Shown: positions 16,669 to 25,901, counted from the first letter of the stretch. The stretch is 64,000 nucleotides of DNA from Halorubrum depositum (GCF_007671725.1 NZ_VCNM01000001.1:1054001-1118000), one strand, 5' to 3'. Program-made: numbers and translations. The notes: generated by a model not told the origin, from the sequence alone.

Positions 16669-16751
16669 CGCTCACGTCCCGTCGTCTCCGATTCCGGCTC
16701 CGACGAGGTCGCTCGCGGGAGCCGCTCCGCCGCGAGCCCCGCCGCCGTTTT

Positions 16752-17531
16752 TTATGTTTCCGAGTGACGCCCGAGGAACGACGAGAGCGCCGCGTTGAAC
16801 GCCTCGGGGCATTCGAGCATCGCGAGGTGCGCGGCGTCCTCTATCACCGCGCGCTCGCAGTCGTCGATCCGGTCCGCCAAGTAGTCGTGGTACTCCGGGG
16901 GCGTGAGCGCGTCGCGCTCACCGACGACCGCGAGCGACGGCGCCGCGATCTCGTCGAGGCGGTCGCGCACGTCGAACGCGTGGCAGGTCCGGAAGTCTCG
17001 CTCGGTGACGGCGCGACCGCACTCGCGCATGCCCGCACGCGAGAGTTCGACGTACTCCGGGGGCGCGTCGTGGAAGAGTCGGTCGGGCTCGTGGAGCAGG
17101 TCGATCGCCCGGCCGAAGTCGGCCGCGAGCGCGTCTAGCAGCGGCTCCGCGACCGCCAGCTTCGCGCCCGTGCCCGCGAGGACGAGCCCGTCGAGCGGGA
17201 GGTCGCGTTCCAAGGCGATCCACAGGGCCACGGCGCCGCCGAGGGAGTTCCCGCAGAGGACGGTCGCGCCCGTCGCCTCCGCGACGGCGACGACGTCGTC
17301 CGCGTAGGCGCCGAGCGTCTCGGGCCCGGCCGGCGCGTCGACGTCGTCGCTGTCGCCGTGCCCGGAGAGGTCGAGCGCGACGACCGGGAACCGGTCGCTC
17401 AGTCGCGCCTGCGCCTTCCAGACGTCTTTGCTCCCGCCGCTCCCGTGGACGAAACAGACCGTGGGTCCGTCGCCGCCGCGGTCCGAGACGCGGTACGCGG
17501 TGTCGCGGCCGTCGTGGGTGACTCGCTGCAT
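16752..17531 (-). CDS. Alpha/beta-hydrolase
   Basis: About 259 residues from ATG 17531 (MQRVTHDGRDTAYRV); ATG 17558 is an alternative 9 codons upstream. The oxyanion motif VCFVHGSGGSKDVWK, the nucleophile elbow CGNSLGG (Ser), the late Asp (VVGERDALTPPEYHDYLADR) and a C-terminal EDAAHLAMLE histidine form a complete catalytic triad. Substrate unknown; it resembles haloarchaeal 'alpha/beta fold hydrolases' annotated loosely as esterases or peroxidase-like enzymes. Transcribed divergently from the CDC48 operon. Confidence 0.88.
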   Translation of the reverse strand: MQRVTHDGRDTAYRVSDRGGDGPTVCFVHGSGGSKDVWKAQARLSDRFPVVALDLSGHGDSDDVDAPAGPETLGAYADDVVAVAEATGATVLCGNSLGGAVALWIALERDLPLDGLVLAGTGAKLAVAEPLLDALAADFGRAIDLLHEPDRLFHDAPPEYVELSRAGMRECGRAVTERDFRTCHAFDVRDRLDEIAAPSLAVVGERDALTPPEYHDYLADRIDDCERAVIEDAAHLAMLECPEAFNAALSSFLGRHSET

Positions 17532-17697
17532 GTCCCCGTCTCCCGCGCGCCCGGTCATAAACGTCCGGCGGACGACGCCTTCTGGGGGAGAGGAGACGGG
17601 ACGGAAGCGGCGGGCGAACCCTTCCGAAACGACCCCGAACCGCAACACCACCGATACGTCCCGTGAAATCTCACGTCATGCGATTTTTAGCGATTAG

Positions 17698-17706
17698 TTT
17701 AAATAC
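17698..17706 (+). promoter_or_regulatory. TATA box of Hsp20-like/CDC48 operon
   Basis: TTTAAATAC, centred about 29 nt before the ATG at 17731. The transcript is predicted to start at or just before the start codon. Confidence 0.65.
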
Positions 17707-17714
17707 TCTCGCGC

Positions 17715-17729
17715 CTAACTTGTAGTTAG
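17715..17729 (+). promoter_or_regulatory. Inverted repeat between TATA box and start codon
   Basis: CTAACT-TGT-AGTTAG, a perfect 6-bp-arm inverted repeat ending 1 nt before the ATG at 17731 and lying exactly where RNA polymerase initiates. The placement fits a repressor operator. Assignment to a specific regulator is not possible from the sequence. Confidence 0.5.
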
Positions 17730-17730
17730 C

Positions 17731-18027
17731 ATGAATCACCAACAGACCCGATCGACCGGCGACGGCGCGCTGCTCCGCCGGTTCGAGTACGATGACGGGT
17801 GGATCGTCGCCGCCGATCTGGGTGCCGACGCCGCGAACGTGAGCGTCGACGCGGTCGGCGAGACGGCGATCGTCGTCGTCGAGGGCGACGGCGAGCCGGT
17901 CGAGACCGAGTTCGAACTGCCGGGCCCGGCCGCGTCGACCGCGGTCGCGAACGGCGTGGTCACCGTGGAAGGCGACACTGCCGAGGACGATGCGGCCGAG
18001 GACGACGCCGCGGAGGGCGAGCGATGA
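17731..18027 (+). CDS. Hsp20-like protein coupled to CDC48
   Basis: 98 residues. An alpha-crystallin-like beta pattern ([40 protein letters not shown]) is followed by an acidic Ala/Asp tail with a small [11 protein letters not shown] duplication. It lacks a classical IxI tail. The stop overlaps the CDC48 ATG (ATGA), giving translational coupling, so it is likely an adaptor or client-loading partner of the AAA ATPase; that role is inference from context. Confidence 0.75.
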   Translation: MNHQQTRSTGDGALLRRFEYDDGWIVAADLGADAANVSVDAVGETAIVVVEGDGEPVETEFELPGPAASTAVANGVVTVEGDTAEDDAAEDDAAEGER

Positions 18028-20291
18028 AGCTCACCGTCAGACCCCTCAAGCAGAAGGACGCCGGACGCCGCCTCGCGGCGATCGACCGCGTCGCGGCCGA
18101 GGAGCTGGGGCTCTCCGGCGGCGACATCGTCCGCGTCGAGGGCTCGGACGGGGCCGCGATCGCCCGCGTCTGGCCCGGCTACCCCGAGGACGACGGCACC
18201 GGCGTCGTGCGCATCGACGGGCGGCTCCGTCAGGAGGCCGACGTCGGCATCGACGACCGCGTGACGGTCGAGTCGGTCGACGTCTCCCGGGCGGAGTCGG
18301 TCACGATCGCCTTCCCGAGCCAGCTCCGCGTGCGCGGGCAGATCGCCCCGTTCATCCGCGACAAGCTCTCCGGGCAGCCGGTGACCGAGGGCCAGACGAT
18401 CCGCACGTCGATGGGCTTCGGCCTGATGGGCGGCCAGTCGCAGGCGGTGCCGATGAAGGTCGCCTCGACCACCCCGTCTGGGACGGTCGTCATCACCGAC
18501 GACACCGAGATCGAGATCTCGGAAGTCCCCGCCGAGGAGCTCGCCGAGCGGAGCGGGAGCGGCGAGGGCGCAAGCGAGGGCCCGGACGTCACCTACGAGG
18601 ACATCGGCGGGCTCGACGGCGAGCTCGAACAGGTCCGCGAGATGATCGAGCTGCCGATGCGGCACCCGGAGCTGTTCAAGCGGCTCGGCATCGACCCGCC
18701 GAAGGGCGTCCTGCTCCATGGCCCGCCGGGCACCGGGAAGACGCTGATCGCGAAGGCCGTCGCCAACGAAATCGACGCCAGCTTCCACAACATCTCCGGT
18801 CCGGAGATCATGTCGAAGTACTACGGCGAGAGCGAGGAGCAGCTCCGTGAGATCTTCGAGGAGGCCTCCGAGGAGGCGCCCTCGATCATCTTCATGGACG
18901 AGCTCGACTCGATCGCGCCCAAGCGCGAGGAGGCCGGCGGCGACGTCGAACGGCGCGTCGTGGCCCAGCTGCTCTCGCTGATGGACGGGCTCGAAGAGCG
19001 CGGCGAGGTCGTCGTCATCGGCGCCACCAACCGCGTCGACGCCATCGACCCCGCGCTCCGGCGCGGCGGTCGCTTCGACCGCGAGATCGAGGTCGGCGTC
19101 CCCGACCGCGACGGCCGCAAGGAGATCCTGCAGGTCCACACGCGGAACATGCCGCTGGTCGACGAGATCGATCTCGACGAGTACGCGGAGAACACCCACG
19201 GCTTCGTCGGAGCCGACCTCGAGTCGCTCGCGAAGGAGTCCGCGATGCACGCGCTGCGCCGGATCCGCCCCGAGCTCGACTTAGAGAGCGACGAGATCGA
19301 CGCCGACGTGCTGAACTCCATTCAGGTCACCGAGGAGGACTTCAAGGAGGCGATGAAGGGCATCGAGCCCTCCGCGCTCCGCGAGGTGTTCGTCGAGGTC
19401 CCGGACGTCAGCTGGGACCAGGTCGGCGGCTTAGAAGACACCAAAGAGCGGCTCCGCGAGACGATCCAGTGGCCGCTGGAGTACCCCGAGGTGTTCGAGG
19501 AGCTCGACATGCAGGCCGCCAAGGGCGTCCTGATGTACGGCCCGCCGGGCACGGGGAAGACCCTGCTCGCAAAGGCCGTCGCCAACGAGAGCGAGTCGAA
19601 CTTCATCTCGATCAAGGGGCCGGAGCTGCTGAACAAGTACGTGGGCGAGTCCGAGAAGGGCGTCCGCGAGGTGTTCAGCAAGGCCCGCGAGAACGCGCCG
19701 ACTATCGTGTTCTTCGACGAGATCGACTCGATCGCCACCGAGCGCGGGAAGAACTCCGGCGACTCCGGCGTCGGCGAGCGCGTCGTCTCACAGCTGCTGA
19801 CCGAGCTCGACGGGCTCGAGTCGCTGGAGGACGTCGTCGTCATCGCGACGACGAACCGCCCGGACCTCATCGACTCGGCGCTGCTCCGGCCCGGCCGACT
19901 CGACCGCCACGTGCACGTGCCCGTGCCGGACGAGGAGGCCCGCCGGAAGATCCTGGAGGTCCACACCCGTGAGAAGCCGCTGGCCGACGACGTCGACCTC
20001 GACGCGATCGCCCGGAAGACGGAGGGGTACGTCGGCGCCGACCTCGAGGCCGTGGCCCGCGAGGCGTCGATGAACGCCTCTCGGGAGTTCATCGGCAGCG
20101 TCACCCGCGAGGAGGTCGGTGAGTCCGTCGGCAACGTCCGCGTGACGATGGCGCACTTCGAGGACGCCTTAGACGAGGTGAACCCGAGCGTTACCCCCGA
20201 GACGCGGGAGCGCTACGAGGAGATCGAAAAGCAGTTCCAGCGGTCCGACGTCGACCGCACGGACGCCGAGCCCGGCACCGCGTTCCAGTAA
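18024..20291 (+). CDS. CDC48/VAT-type AAA+ ATPase
   Basis: 755 residues. Residues 1 to about 200 form the CDC48 N domain (double-psi barrel plus beta clam). Two AAA modules follow: Walker A GPPGTGKT at 233-240 and 506-513, Walker [10 protein letters not shown] and IVFFDEIDS, arginine-finger segments RRGGRFDR and RPGRLDRH. Hexameric unfoldase that extracts proteins for proteasomal or other degradation. Translation is coupled to the Hsp20-like gene by the 4-nt overlap. The sequence is of standard length and intact. Confidence 0.97.
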   Translation: MKLTVRPLKQKDAGRRLAAIDRVAAEELGLSGGDIVRVEGSDGAAIARVWPGYPEDDGTGVVRIDGRLRQEADVGIDDRVTVESVDVSRAESVTIAFPSQLRVRGQIAPFIRDKLSGQPVTEGQTIRTSMGFGLMGGQSQAVPMKVASTTPSGTVVITDDTEIEISEVPAEELAERSGSGEGASEGPDVTYEDIGGLDGELEQVREMIELPMRHPELFKRLGIDPPKGVLLHGPPGTGKTLIAKAVANEIDASFHNISGPEIMSKYYGESEEQLREIFEEASEEAPSIIFMDELDSIAPKREEAGGDVERRVVAQLLSLMDGLEERGEVVVIGATNRVDAIDPALRRGGRFDREIEVGVPDRDGRKEILQVHTRNMPLVDEIDLDEYAENTHGFVGADLESLAKESAMHALRRIRPELDLESDEIDADVLNSIQVTEEDFKEAMKGIEPSALREVFVEVPDVSWDQVGGLEDTKERLRETIQWPLEYPEVFEELDMQAAKGVLMYGPPGTGKTLLAKAVANESESNFISIKGPELLNKYVGESEKGVREVFSKARENAPTIVFFDEIDSIATERGKNSGDSGVGERVVSQLLTELDGLESLEDVVVIATTNRPDLIDSALLRPGRLDRHVHVPVPDEEARRKILEVHTREKPLADDVDLDAIARKTEGYVGADLEAVAREASMNASREFIGSVTREEVGESVGNVRVTMAHFEDALDEVNPSVTPETRERYEEIEKQFQRSDVDRTDAEPGTAFQ

Positions 20292-20358
20292 GCGGAGCGT
20301 CGGCCGGCCGGAATGACCGGGGCGGTCCGAGACGGACCGGCCCGAACGAAGCGTATTT

Positions 20359-20598
20359 TTAGATCAGTCCCGCCGTCGACAGCAGGAAGAACGCGGCGAC
20401 GAGGACGATCCCGATCGTGACCAGGCGCCACGCGAGCTTCAGCACGAACTTGCCGACGACGATGACGATCGCGACGGCGACCAAGGCGACGAGCAGCTGC
20501 CCGGCTTGGCTGGCGAGGAGGCCGGCCTGCAGCGGGAGCGACGATGCCACGGCGGCGAGCGAAGCGGTCATGTCCGGGTCCACGAGCACGTCGGGCAT
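20359..20598 (-). CDS. Small two-helix membrane protein
   Basis: About 79 residues from ATG 20598 (MPDVLVDPDMTASL). A long hydrophobic C-terminal half contains two predicted helices (AGQLLVALVAVAIVIVVGKF and VTIGIVLVAAFFLL). The frame continues upstream, but codon bias deteriorates there. Function unknown. It converges with the CDC48 operon. Confidence 0.65.
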   Translation of the reverse strand: MPDVLVDPDMTASLAAVASSLPLQAGLLASQAGQLLVALVAVAIVIVVGKFVLKLAWRLVTIGIVLVAAFFLLSTAGLI

Positions 20599-20981
20599 AA
20601 GCTTGTGGGGAGGCGCCGCGCCGTCGATTATTGAAATCTGATAGGTATGCCGGCAAATACTGCGACAGAGAGACGACGAGGTTGCGCTCACGAGGGCCGT
20701 GACCGCGGTAACACGGAGCATAACGTCGAAAATGAGGGGTTAGCGACCCCCCTTTTGTTCCGATGCGGAGGCGATCACGTCTTGCGGTTTTTCGCCTCAG
20801 AGATCAGTTTCACTCTGGTCTGGCTACGCTTATGTGTCCGGAACACGTGCAGATGTAACGTAATCGAATCCGGCGTCAGACACGCGGACCGGGAATTACA
20901 TACCGAATCGAACAGGTAGTCACCTATCCGGGCCGGGAGCGGAACACAAAAGGGCCTGCTGCGACAGTACGTATACACTAA
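20599..20981. other. Structured AT-richer region upstream of nrdJ
   Basis: About 380 nt without a credible gene and markedly less GC-rich than the flanks. It contains a GGGGT-TAGCG-ACCCC hairpin followed by CCTTTT (20736-20756), which looks like a terminator or attenuator. A second stem pairs GAGGCGA (20768-20774) with TCGCCTC (20792-20798) across a 17-nt loop, and a CAGAG/CTCTG stem follows. GTATACAC near 20971 may be a TATA element for nrdJ. I looked for a cobalamin riboswitch core and did not find one. Confidence 0.5.
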
Positions 20982-21026
20982 ATGAGCCAGAACGCACGTC
21001 AACCGAGCGGGGTGGCCGTCGAATGA
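20982..21026 (+). other. 14-codon upstream ORF overlapping nrdJ start
   Basis: ATG 20982 to TGA 21026 encodes MSQNARQPSGVAVE. Its stop overlaps the nrdJ ATG as ATGA, the same coupling geometry used by real gene pairs in this window. If transcription starts upstream of 20982, ribosomes would re-initiate on nrdJ. If the GTATACAC at about 20971 is the TATA box, the mRNA starts downstream and the uORF is not expressed. Confidence 0.4.
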
Positions 21027-24000
21027 GCAGCGACGGCGTCGCCGCCGACGAACTCGAACTGCCGATCAAACGAACCACGGGCGACACGATGGAGGAGCGC
21101 CTCACCGCCAACGCCTACCACAACATCCTGCCCGCGCGGTACCTCCGGAAGAACGCGGACGGCGAGACGATCGAGAACCCCGAGGAGCTGTTCGACCGCG
21201 TCGCGCGCAACGTCGCGCTCGCGGAGGCCGTCTTCGAGGCCGAGAAGCAGGACGTCGAGGTCACCGTCACGCCCGACCAGCTGAAGCCCGACCACCCGCG
21301 GCGCGACGAACTGGCGGAGGAAGTGTTCGGCGCCGGCACCACCGCCGAGGACGACAGCGAGGAACGGAGTTCCTCTGGCTCTGCGGCGGAGCCGCAGAAC
21401 GCGGAGGCGACGCTCACCGCGCACAACGTTAATAAGTTCGCGTTCGACACCGTCGTTCCCGAACTCCCCGAGAGCGTGCGCGACCACGTCGAGGCGACCG
21501 CGGACCGGTTCCGCGACGGAATGGAGCAGCTCTCCTTCATGCCGAACTCGCCGACCCTGATGAACGCGGGCGACGAGCTCCAGCAGCTCTCCGCCTGCTT
21601 CGTCGACTCCCCCGACGACGACATCACCGACATCCACCAGACCGCCAAGGAGGCGGCCGAGGTGTTCCAGTCCGGCGGCGGGATGGGGTACGCGTTCTGG
21701 AAGCTCCGGCCCTACGGCGACTCCGTCGGCTCGACGGGCGGCATCGCCTCCGGCCCGATCACGTTCATGCGGACGTTCGACCAGATGTGCGAGACGATCG
21801 CGCAGGGCGGCGCGCGCCGCGGCGCCCAGATGGGCGTCATGCGCGTCTCGCACCCCGACGTCATCCAGTTCATCCACTCGAAGAACAAGGACGTCTCGCT
21901 GGCGCACTCGCTCCGCCTGAACGACCCCGACGACTTCACGCACAACTCCTTCGCGGACGCCTTAGAGGAGGCGCGCGACCTCATCGACGAGGACGGGAAG
22001 GTGCCCGAACACCTCCGGAACGCGGTCGAGGGCCACCTCTCGAACTTCAACATCAGCGTCGGCGTCACCGACGACTTCATGGAGGCGCTGTACAACGACG
22101 AGGAGTTCACCTTCACGAACCCGCGCACCGAGGAGCCCCACATCGCGACCCCCGAGACGAAGGAGATATACGACATGTTCGGCCTCGGCGAGCACGTCGA
22201 GGTCGGCGAGGAGCTGTCGATCCCGGCCCAAGAGCTGTGGGACGACATGATCGAGGGCGCCCACGAGAACGGCGAGCCGGGCGTCATCTACCTCGAGCGC
22301 GTGAACAAGGAACATTCGTTCGACGTGGAGGAACACCCGGACCACCGCATCCTCGCGACGAACCCCTGCGGCGAGCAGCCGTTAGAGGAGTACGAGGCCT
22401 GTAACCTCGGCCACATCAACCTCTCGACGCTGGCGGCGCAGGATGCGCCGGACTGGCGCGTCTGGTCCGCCGAGCACGCGGACGAGTACGAGTCGAAGGA
22501 GGCAGCCATGTCGGCGTTCTTAGAGCAGGCGATCGACTTCGAGGAGTTCGACGAGCGGATCGACTACGGCACCCGATTCTTAGAGAACGTCGTGACGATG
22601 TCGGACTTCCCGGTCGAGAAGATCGAGCAGAAGGTCCGCGACATGCGGAAGATCGGGCTCGGAGTGATGGGGCTCGCCCAGCTGTACATCCAGCTCGGGA
22701 TCCCGTACGGCACCGAGGAGGGCAACGAGGTCGCCCGCCAGCTGATGACCCACATCAACCACGCGTCGAAGCAGACCTCCCACGAGCTCGCGACGGAGCG
22801 CGGGACGTTCAACGACTGGGAGGAGTCGAAGTACGCGAACCCCACGGAGCACCGCGAGTGGTTCGAGCACTACACCGGCCTCGACGCCGACGAGTGGGCG
22901 GACGGCTTCCCGATCCGCAACCACAACACGACGACGATCGCGCCCACGGGCACGACGTCGATGATCGGGAACACCACCGGCGGCTGCGAACCCATCTACA
23001 ACGTCGCCTACTACAAGAACGTCTCCGACGACGTGCAGGGCGACGAGATGCTCGTCGAGTTCGACGACTACTTCCTGCGCACCCTAGAGGAGAACGACGT
23101 CGACGTCGACGCCGTCAAGAAGGAAGCCCAAGATCAGATGGCGGCCAACGAGTTCGACGGCGTGGACGGGTTAGAGACGGTCCCGGACGCGATCGGCGAG
23201 CTGTTCGTCGTCACCGGCGACCTCTCCGGCAAGCAGCACGCGGCGGTCCAGTGCGCCTGCCAGGAGGGCGTCGACTCCGCCATCTCGAAGACGTGTAACT
23301 TCCCGAACGACGCCACCGCCGAGGAGATGGAGGAGGTGTACCGCTACATCTACGACCACGGCGGGAAGGGCGTCACCGTCTACCGCGACGGCACCCGCTC
23401 GAAGCAGGTGCTCACGACGCGCGCGAAGAACGCGGAGTTCGCCGACGAGAGCGAGGCGGCCGAGGCGATCGTCGAGCAGATCGGCGAGGTGTTCGGCGGC
23501 GTCGAGGCGTTCCTCGAGAACGAGGACGTGCAGGCGGCGATCGACACGGAGATCGCGGACCTGCTGGAGGCGAGCGAGCAGCCGCGGATCGACTACAGCG
23601 AGCGCAGCCCGCGCCCCGACTCGCTGAACGGCGTCACCCAGCGCGTCGAGACGGGGTACGGCAAGCTGTACGTCACCATCAACGAGGACGAGAACGGCCG
23701 ACCGTTCGAGCTGTTCGCGAACATCGGCCACTCCGGCGGCTACACCAACTCCTTCACGGAGGCGCTCGCGAAGGTCATCTCGACGGCGCTCCGCTCGGGC
23801 GTGGACCCCGACGAGATCGTCGACGAGCTGCAGGGTACCCGGAGCCCGAAGGTCGCCTGGGACAAGGGCGAGCAGATCCAGTCGATCCCGGACGCGATCG
23901 GCACCGCGCTCCGCCGCTACCTCGACGACGAGATCGACAAGGGGATTCCCCAACAGCAGAGCCTCGACGACGTCGAGCGAGACCTGGCGAGCGAGCCGAC

Positions 24001-24208
24001 GAGCCAGACCGACGGCGGCGCGGTCGACGCCCCGAGCGCGGACGCCCCCGGGCCGGCGGCCGAGGACGACGCGGCCGGCGCCGACGACGCGATGCAGGAG
24101 CTCATCGCGGCGGGCGAGTCGCCCGAGTGTCCCGACTGCGGCGGCATGAACCTCTACTACTCCGAGGGCTGCAAGACGTGCGAGTCGTGCGGCTGGTCGG
24201 AGTGTTAG
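21023..24208 (+). CDS. nrdJ: Adenosylcobalamin-dependent ribonucleotide reductase, class II
   Basis: 1061 residues. Converts ribonucleotides to deoxyribonucleotides using a B12-derived radical, independent of oxygen. Visible motifs: PNSPTLMNAGDELQQLSACF, FQSGGGMGYAFWKLRPYGD, the active-site NPCGEQPLEEYEACNLGH, and IAPTGTTSMIGNTTGGCEP. A Ser/Asp/Ala-rich linker near residue 1000 leads to a C-terminal CPDCGG...CKTCESCGW zinc-ribbon tail with redox-type cysteines. Near residue 113 a short Ser/Gly/Ala insertion is encoded by two hairpins (21359-21398). Monocistronic as far as visible. Confidence 0.96.
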   Translation: MSSDGVAADELELPIKRTTGDTMEERLTANAYHNILPARYLRKNADGETIENPEELFDRVARNVALAEAVFEAEKQDVEVTVTPDQLKPDHPRRDELAEEVFGAGTTAEDDSEERSSSGSAAEPQNAEATLTAHNVNKFAFDTVVPELPESVRDHVEATADRFRDGMEQLSFMPNSPTLMNAGDELQQLSACFVDSPDDDITDIHQTAKEAAEVFQSGGGMGYAFWKLRPYGDSVGSTGGIASGPITFMRTFDQMCETIAQGGARRGAQMGVMRVSHPDVIQFIHSKNKDVSLAHSLRLNDPDDFTHNSFADALEEARDLIDEDGKVPEHLRNAVEGHLSNFNISVGVTDDFMEALYNDEEFTFTNPRTEEPHIATPETKEIYDMFGLGEHVEVGEELSIPAQELWDDMIEGAHENGEPGVIYLERVNKEHSFDVEEHPDHRILATNPCGEQPLEEYEACNLGHINLSTLAAQDAPDWRVWSAEHADEYESKEAAMSAFLEQAIDFEEFDERIDYGTRFLENVVTMSDFPVEKIEQKVRDMRKIGLGVMGLAQLYIQLGIPYGTEEGNEVARQLMTHINHASKQTSHELATERGTFNDWEESKYANPTEHREWFEHYTGLDADEWADGFPIRNHNTTTIAPTGTTSMIGNTTGGCEPIYNVAYYKNVSDDVQGDEMLVEFDDYFLRTLEENDVDVDAVKKEAQDQMAANEFDGVDGLETVPDAIGELFVVTGDLSGKQHAAVQCACQEGVDSAISKTCNFPNDATAEEMEEVYRYIYDHGGKGVTVYRDGTRSKQVLTTRAKNAEFADESEAAEAIVEQIGEVFGGVEAFLENEDVQAAIDTEIADLLEASEQPRIDYSERSPRPDSLNGVTQRVETGYGKLYVTINEDENGRPFELFANIGHSGGYTNSFTEALAKVISTALRSGVDPDEIVDELQGTRSPKVAWDKGEQIQSIPDAIGTALRRYLDDEIDKGIPQQQSLDDVERDLASEPTSQTDGGAVDAPSADAPGPAAEDDAAGADDAMQELIAAGESPECPDCGGMNLYYSEGCKTCESCGWSEC
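21359..21398 (+). repeat. Two adjacent GGA-loop hairpins inside nrdJ
   Basis: GAGGAAC-GGA-GTTCCTC (21359-21375) is followed after 4 nt by TCTGCGGC-GGA-GCCGCAGA (21380-21398). Both are perfect inverted repeats with the same GGA loop. They encode the low-complexity segment EERSSSGSAAEPQN in a variable linker, keeping the frame. Confidence 0.8.
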
Positions 24209-24371
24209 GCGGGCAGACGCGGCGCCGATAGGCGCCGGAGACGGCGGTTTTTATCCGATCTCGCATCGAGAGCGGCGGCGACGAGTCGGGAACGCGATAC
24301 CGAGAGGTAGAGGGACGTCGACAGTCACGGAAAACGGAGCGGGGAGACGGGGCGGATTCGCGGGCCGCGCG
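24209..24371. other. Convergent intergenic region
   Basis: 163 nt between nrdJ and the converging glycine-rich gene. A T-run (GGTTTTTATCC, about 24246-24256) lies 45 nt past the nrdJ stop and is a plausible archaeal termination signal. Nothing else is apparent. Confidence 0.45.
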
Positions 24372-24848
24372 TCAGTCGTCTTCGAGCGCCTGCGCGATGC
24401 GCTGGAGCTGCCGGGTGGCGTCGCGGACCTCGTCGCGGAGCTGTCGGACCTCGCGCACGAGCTCCTCGTTGCCGGCCTGGTCGCCGCCCTCCTCACCGCG
24501 GCCGCCGGGGCCGCCGGGACCGCCGCCCATCCCGGGCGGGCCGCCCGCACCGCCCGGACCGCCGCCGCCCATCATGCCGGACATCATCTGCGCGAACGGG
24601 TTGCCGCCGCCACCGCCGCCGCCCATGCCCGGCGGGCCGCCGCCGCCCATCATCTCTTCCGGATCGGGCCGATCGCCCTCCTCGCGCTCCTGCTCGCGTC
24701 GCTCGCGGATCTCCTCGACGCGCTCGCGGAAGGACTTCTCCTCGGCGTCCTCGCCCTGATTTTCGGCGGCGTCGCCGCCCTGATCTTCGGTGGCGGTGCC
24801 ACCCTGTTCCTCGCCGGCGTCGGCGTCATTGGTCTCGTCGTCTGCCAT
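24372..24848 (-). CDS. Acidic, Gly/Met/Pro-rich protein with C-terminal coiled coil
   Basis: 158 residues in three parts: an acidic Gln/Gly-rich N terminus with repeated EDQGGDAAENQGEDA-type units, a charged helix (FRERVEEIRERREQEREEGD), a glycine-rich centre with MGGGGPPGMGGG-type runs around a conserved-looking NPFAQMMSGMMGG core, and a final helix (VREVRQLRDEVRDATRQLQR) suited to a coiled coil. No family recognised. The layout suggests an oligomerising or condensate-forming scaffold, which is speculative. Confidence 0.75.
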   Translation of the reverse strand: MADDETNDADAGEEQGGTATEDQGGDAAENQGEDAEEKSFRERVEEIRERREQEREEGDRPDPEEMMGGGGPPGMGGGGGGGNPFAQMMSGMMGGGGPGGAGGPPGMGGGPGGPGGRGEEGGDQAGNEELVREVRQLRDEVRDATRQLQRIAQALEDD

Positions 24849-24926
24849 GGGTCTCGGTTCGGTAGCCCGGCCGAAAAGGGTTGTTGCTCGGGCTCCGACG
24901 GTGCGTTTATATCGCGGCGGGTGCCG

Positions 24927-25901
24927 TCACTCGTGTCCGGAGACGCGGACCGGCTCGTACGGCTCCTCCAGCCACTCCTGGTCCGAGGCGGACAGATCGA
25001 TGTCGAGCGCCTCGACCGCGTCCTCCAGGTGTTCGACGCTGGTCGTCCCGACGATGGGGGTGTCGACCCACTCTTTGTGGAACAGCCACGCCAGCGCGAT
25101 CTGGGCCATCTTCACGCCCTTCTCGTCGGCGAGCTCCGCGACGCGCTCGTTGACCGCCGGGCCGCCGCCCTCGCGGTACGGGTGCTCGTAGAGGTGCTCC
25201 TCGGTCTCGCCGCGGAGCGTGCTGTCGACCGCCTCGTGCGGCCGGGTGAGGTAGCCGCGCGCGAGCGGGCTCCACGGCATCACGCCGACGTCCTCCTTCT
25301 GGCAGAGGGGGAGCATCTCGCGCTCCTCCTCGCGGTACGCCAGGTTGTAGTGGTTCTGCATCGTGGCGAACCGCTCGTACCCGTCGCGGTCGCTCGCGTG
25401 GAGGGCCTCGGCGAACTGGTGGGCCCACATCGAGGAGCCGCCGATGTACCGCACGTCGCCGCGGCGGACGGCGTCGTCGAGCGCGGCGAGCGTCTCCTCG
25501 ATCGGCGTGTCGTAATCCCAGCGGTGGATCTGGTAGAGGTCGATCGTGTCCATCCCCAGTCGGTCGAGGCTGTGCTGTAGCTCCTGTTCGATCGCCTTCC
25601 GCGAGAGCCCGCCCGAGTTCGGGTTCGACTCGTCCATCCGGAAGTACCCCTTCGTGGCGACGACCGCCTCCTCGCGGTGGCCTTCCAGCGCCTCGCCGAG
25701 GACGCGCTCCGACTCGCCGTTCGAGTACATGTTGGCGGTGTCGAAGAACGTCACTCCGAGCTCTAAGGCTCGCTCGACGATCTCTTTGCCCGCCTCCTCG
25801 TCGAGGACCCACTCGCGCCAGTCCGGGTCGCCGAAGCTCATGCAGCCGAGACAGATCTTCGACACCGTCGTGCCGGTGTCGCCGAGCGTCGTGTACTCCA
25901 T
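24927..25901 (-). CDS. Aldo/keto reductase
   Basis: 324 residues with the AKR barrel: MEYTTLGDTGTTVSKICLG, catalytic Asp and Tyr in FFDTANMYSNGESERVLGEA, the Lys segment VVATKGYF, and IDLYQIHRWD. The C-terminal region WLFHKEWVDTPIVGTTSVEH gives the cofactor site. It looks like a general NAD(P)H-dependent carbonyl reductase of the YajO/tas type; substrate unknown. Monocistronic, ATG at 25901. Confidence 0.92.
   Translation of the reverse strand: MEYTTLGDTGTTVSKICLGCMSFGDPDWREWVLDEEAGKEIVERALELGVTFFDTANMYSNGESERVLGEALEGHREEAVVATKGYFRMDESNPNSGGLSRKAIEQELQHSLDRLGMDTIDLYQIHRWDYDTPIEETLAALDDAVRRGDVRYIGGSSMWAHQFAEALHASDRDGYERFATMQNHYNLAYREEEREMLPLCQKEDVGVMPWSPLARGYLTRPHEAVDSTLRGETEEHLYEHPYREGGGPAVNERVAELADEKGVKMAQIALAWLFHKEWVDTPIVGTTSVEHLEDAVEALDIDLSASDQEWLEEPYEPVRVSGHE

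Noticed and set aside
16668-17138. 157-codon plus-strand ORF overlapping the alpha/beta hydrolase
   Set aside because: Antisense to a gene with complete catalytic motifs; Arg-rich shadow.
20599-21022. Cobalamin riboswitch before the B12-dependent RNR
   Set aside because: No B12-box or conserved core found; only generic stems. Structured leader reported instead.
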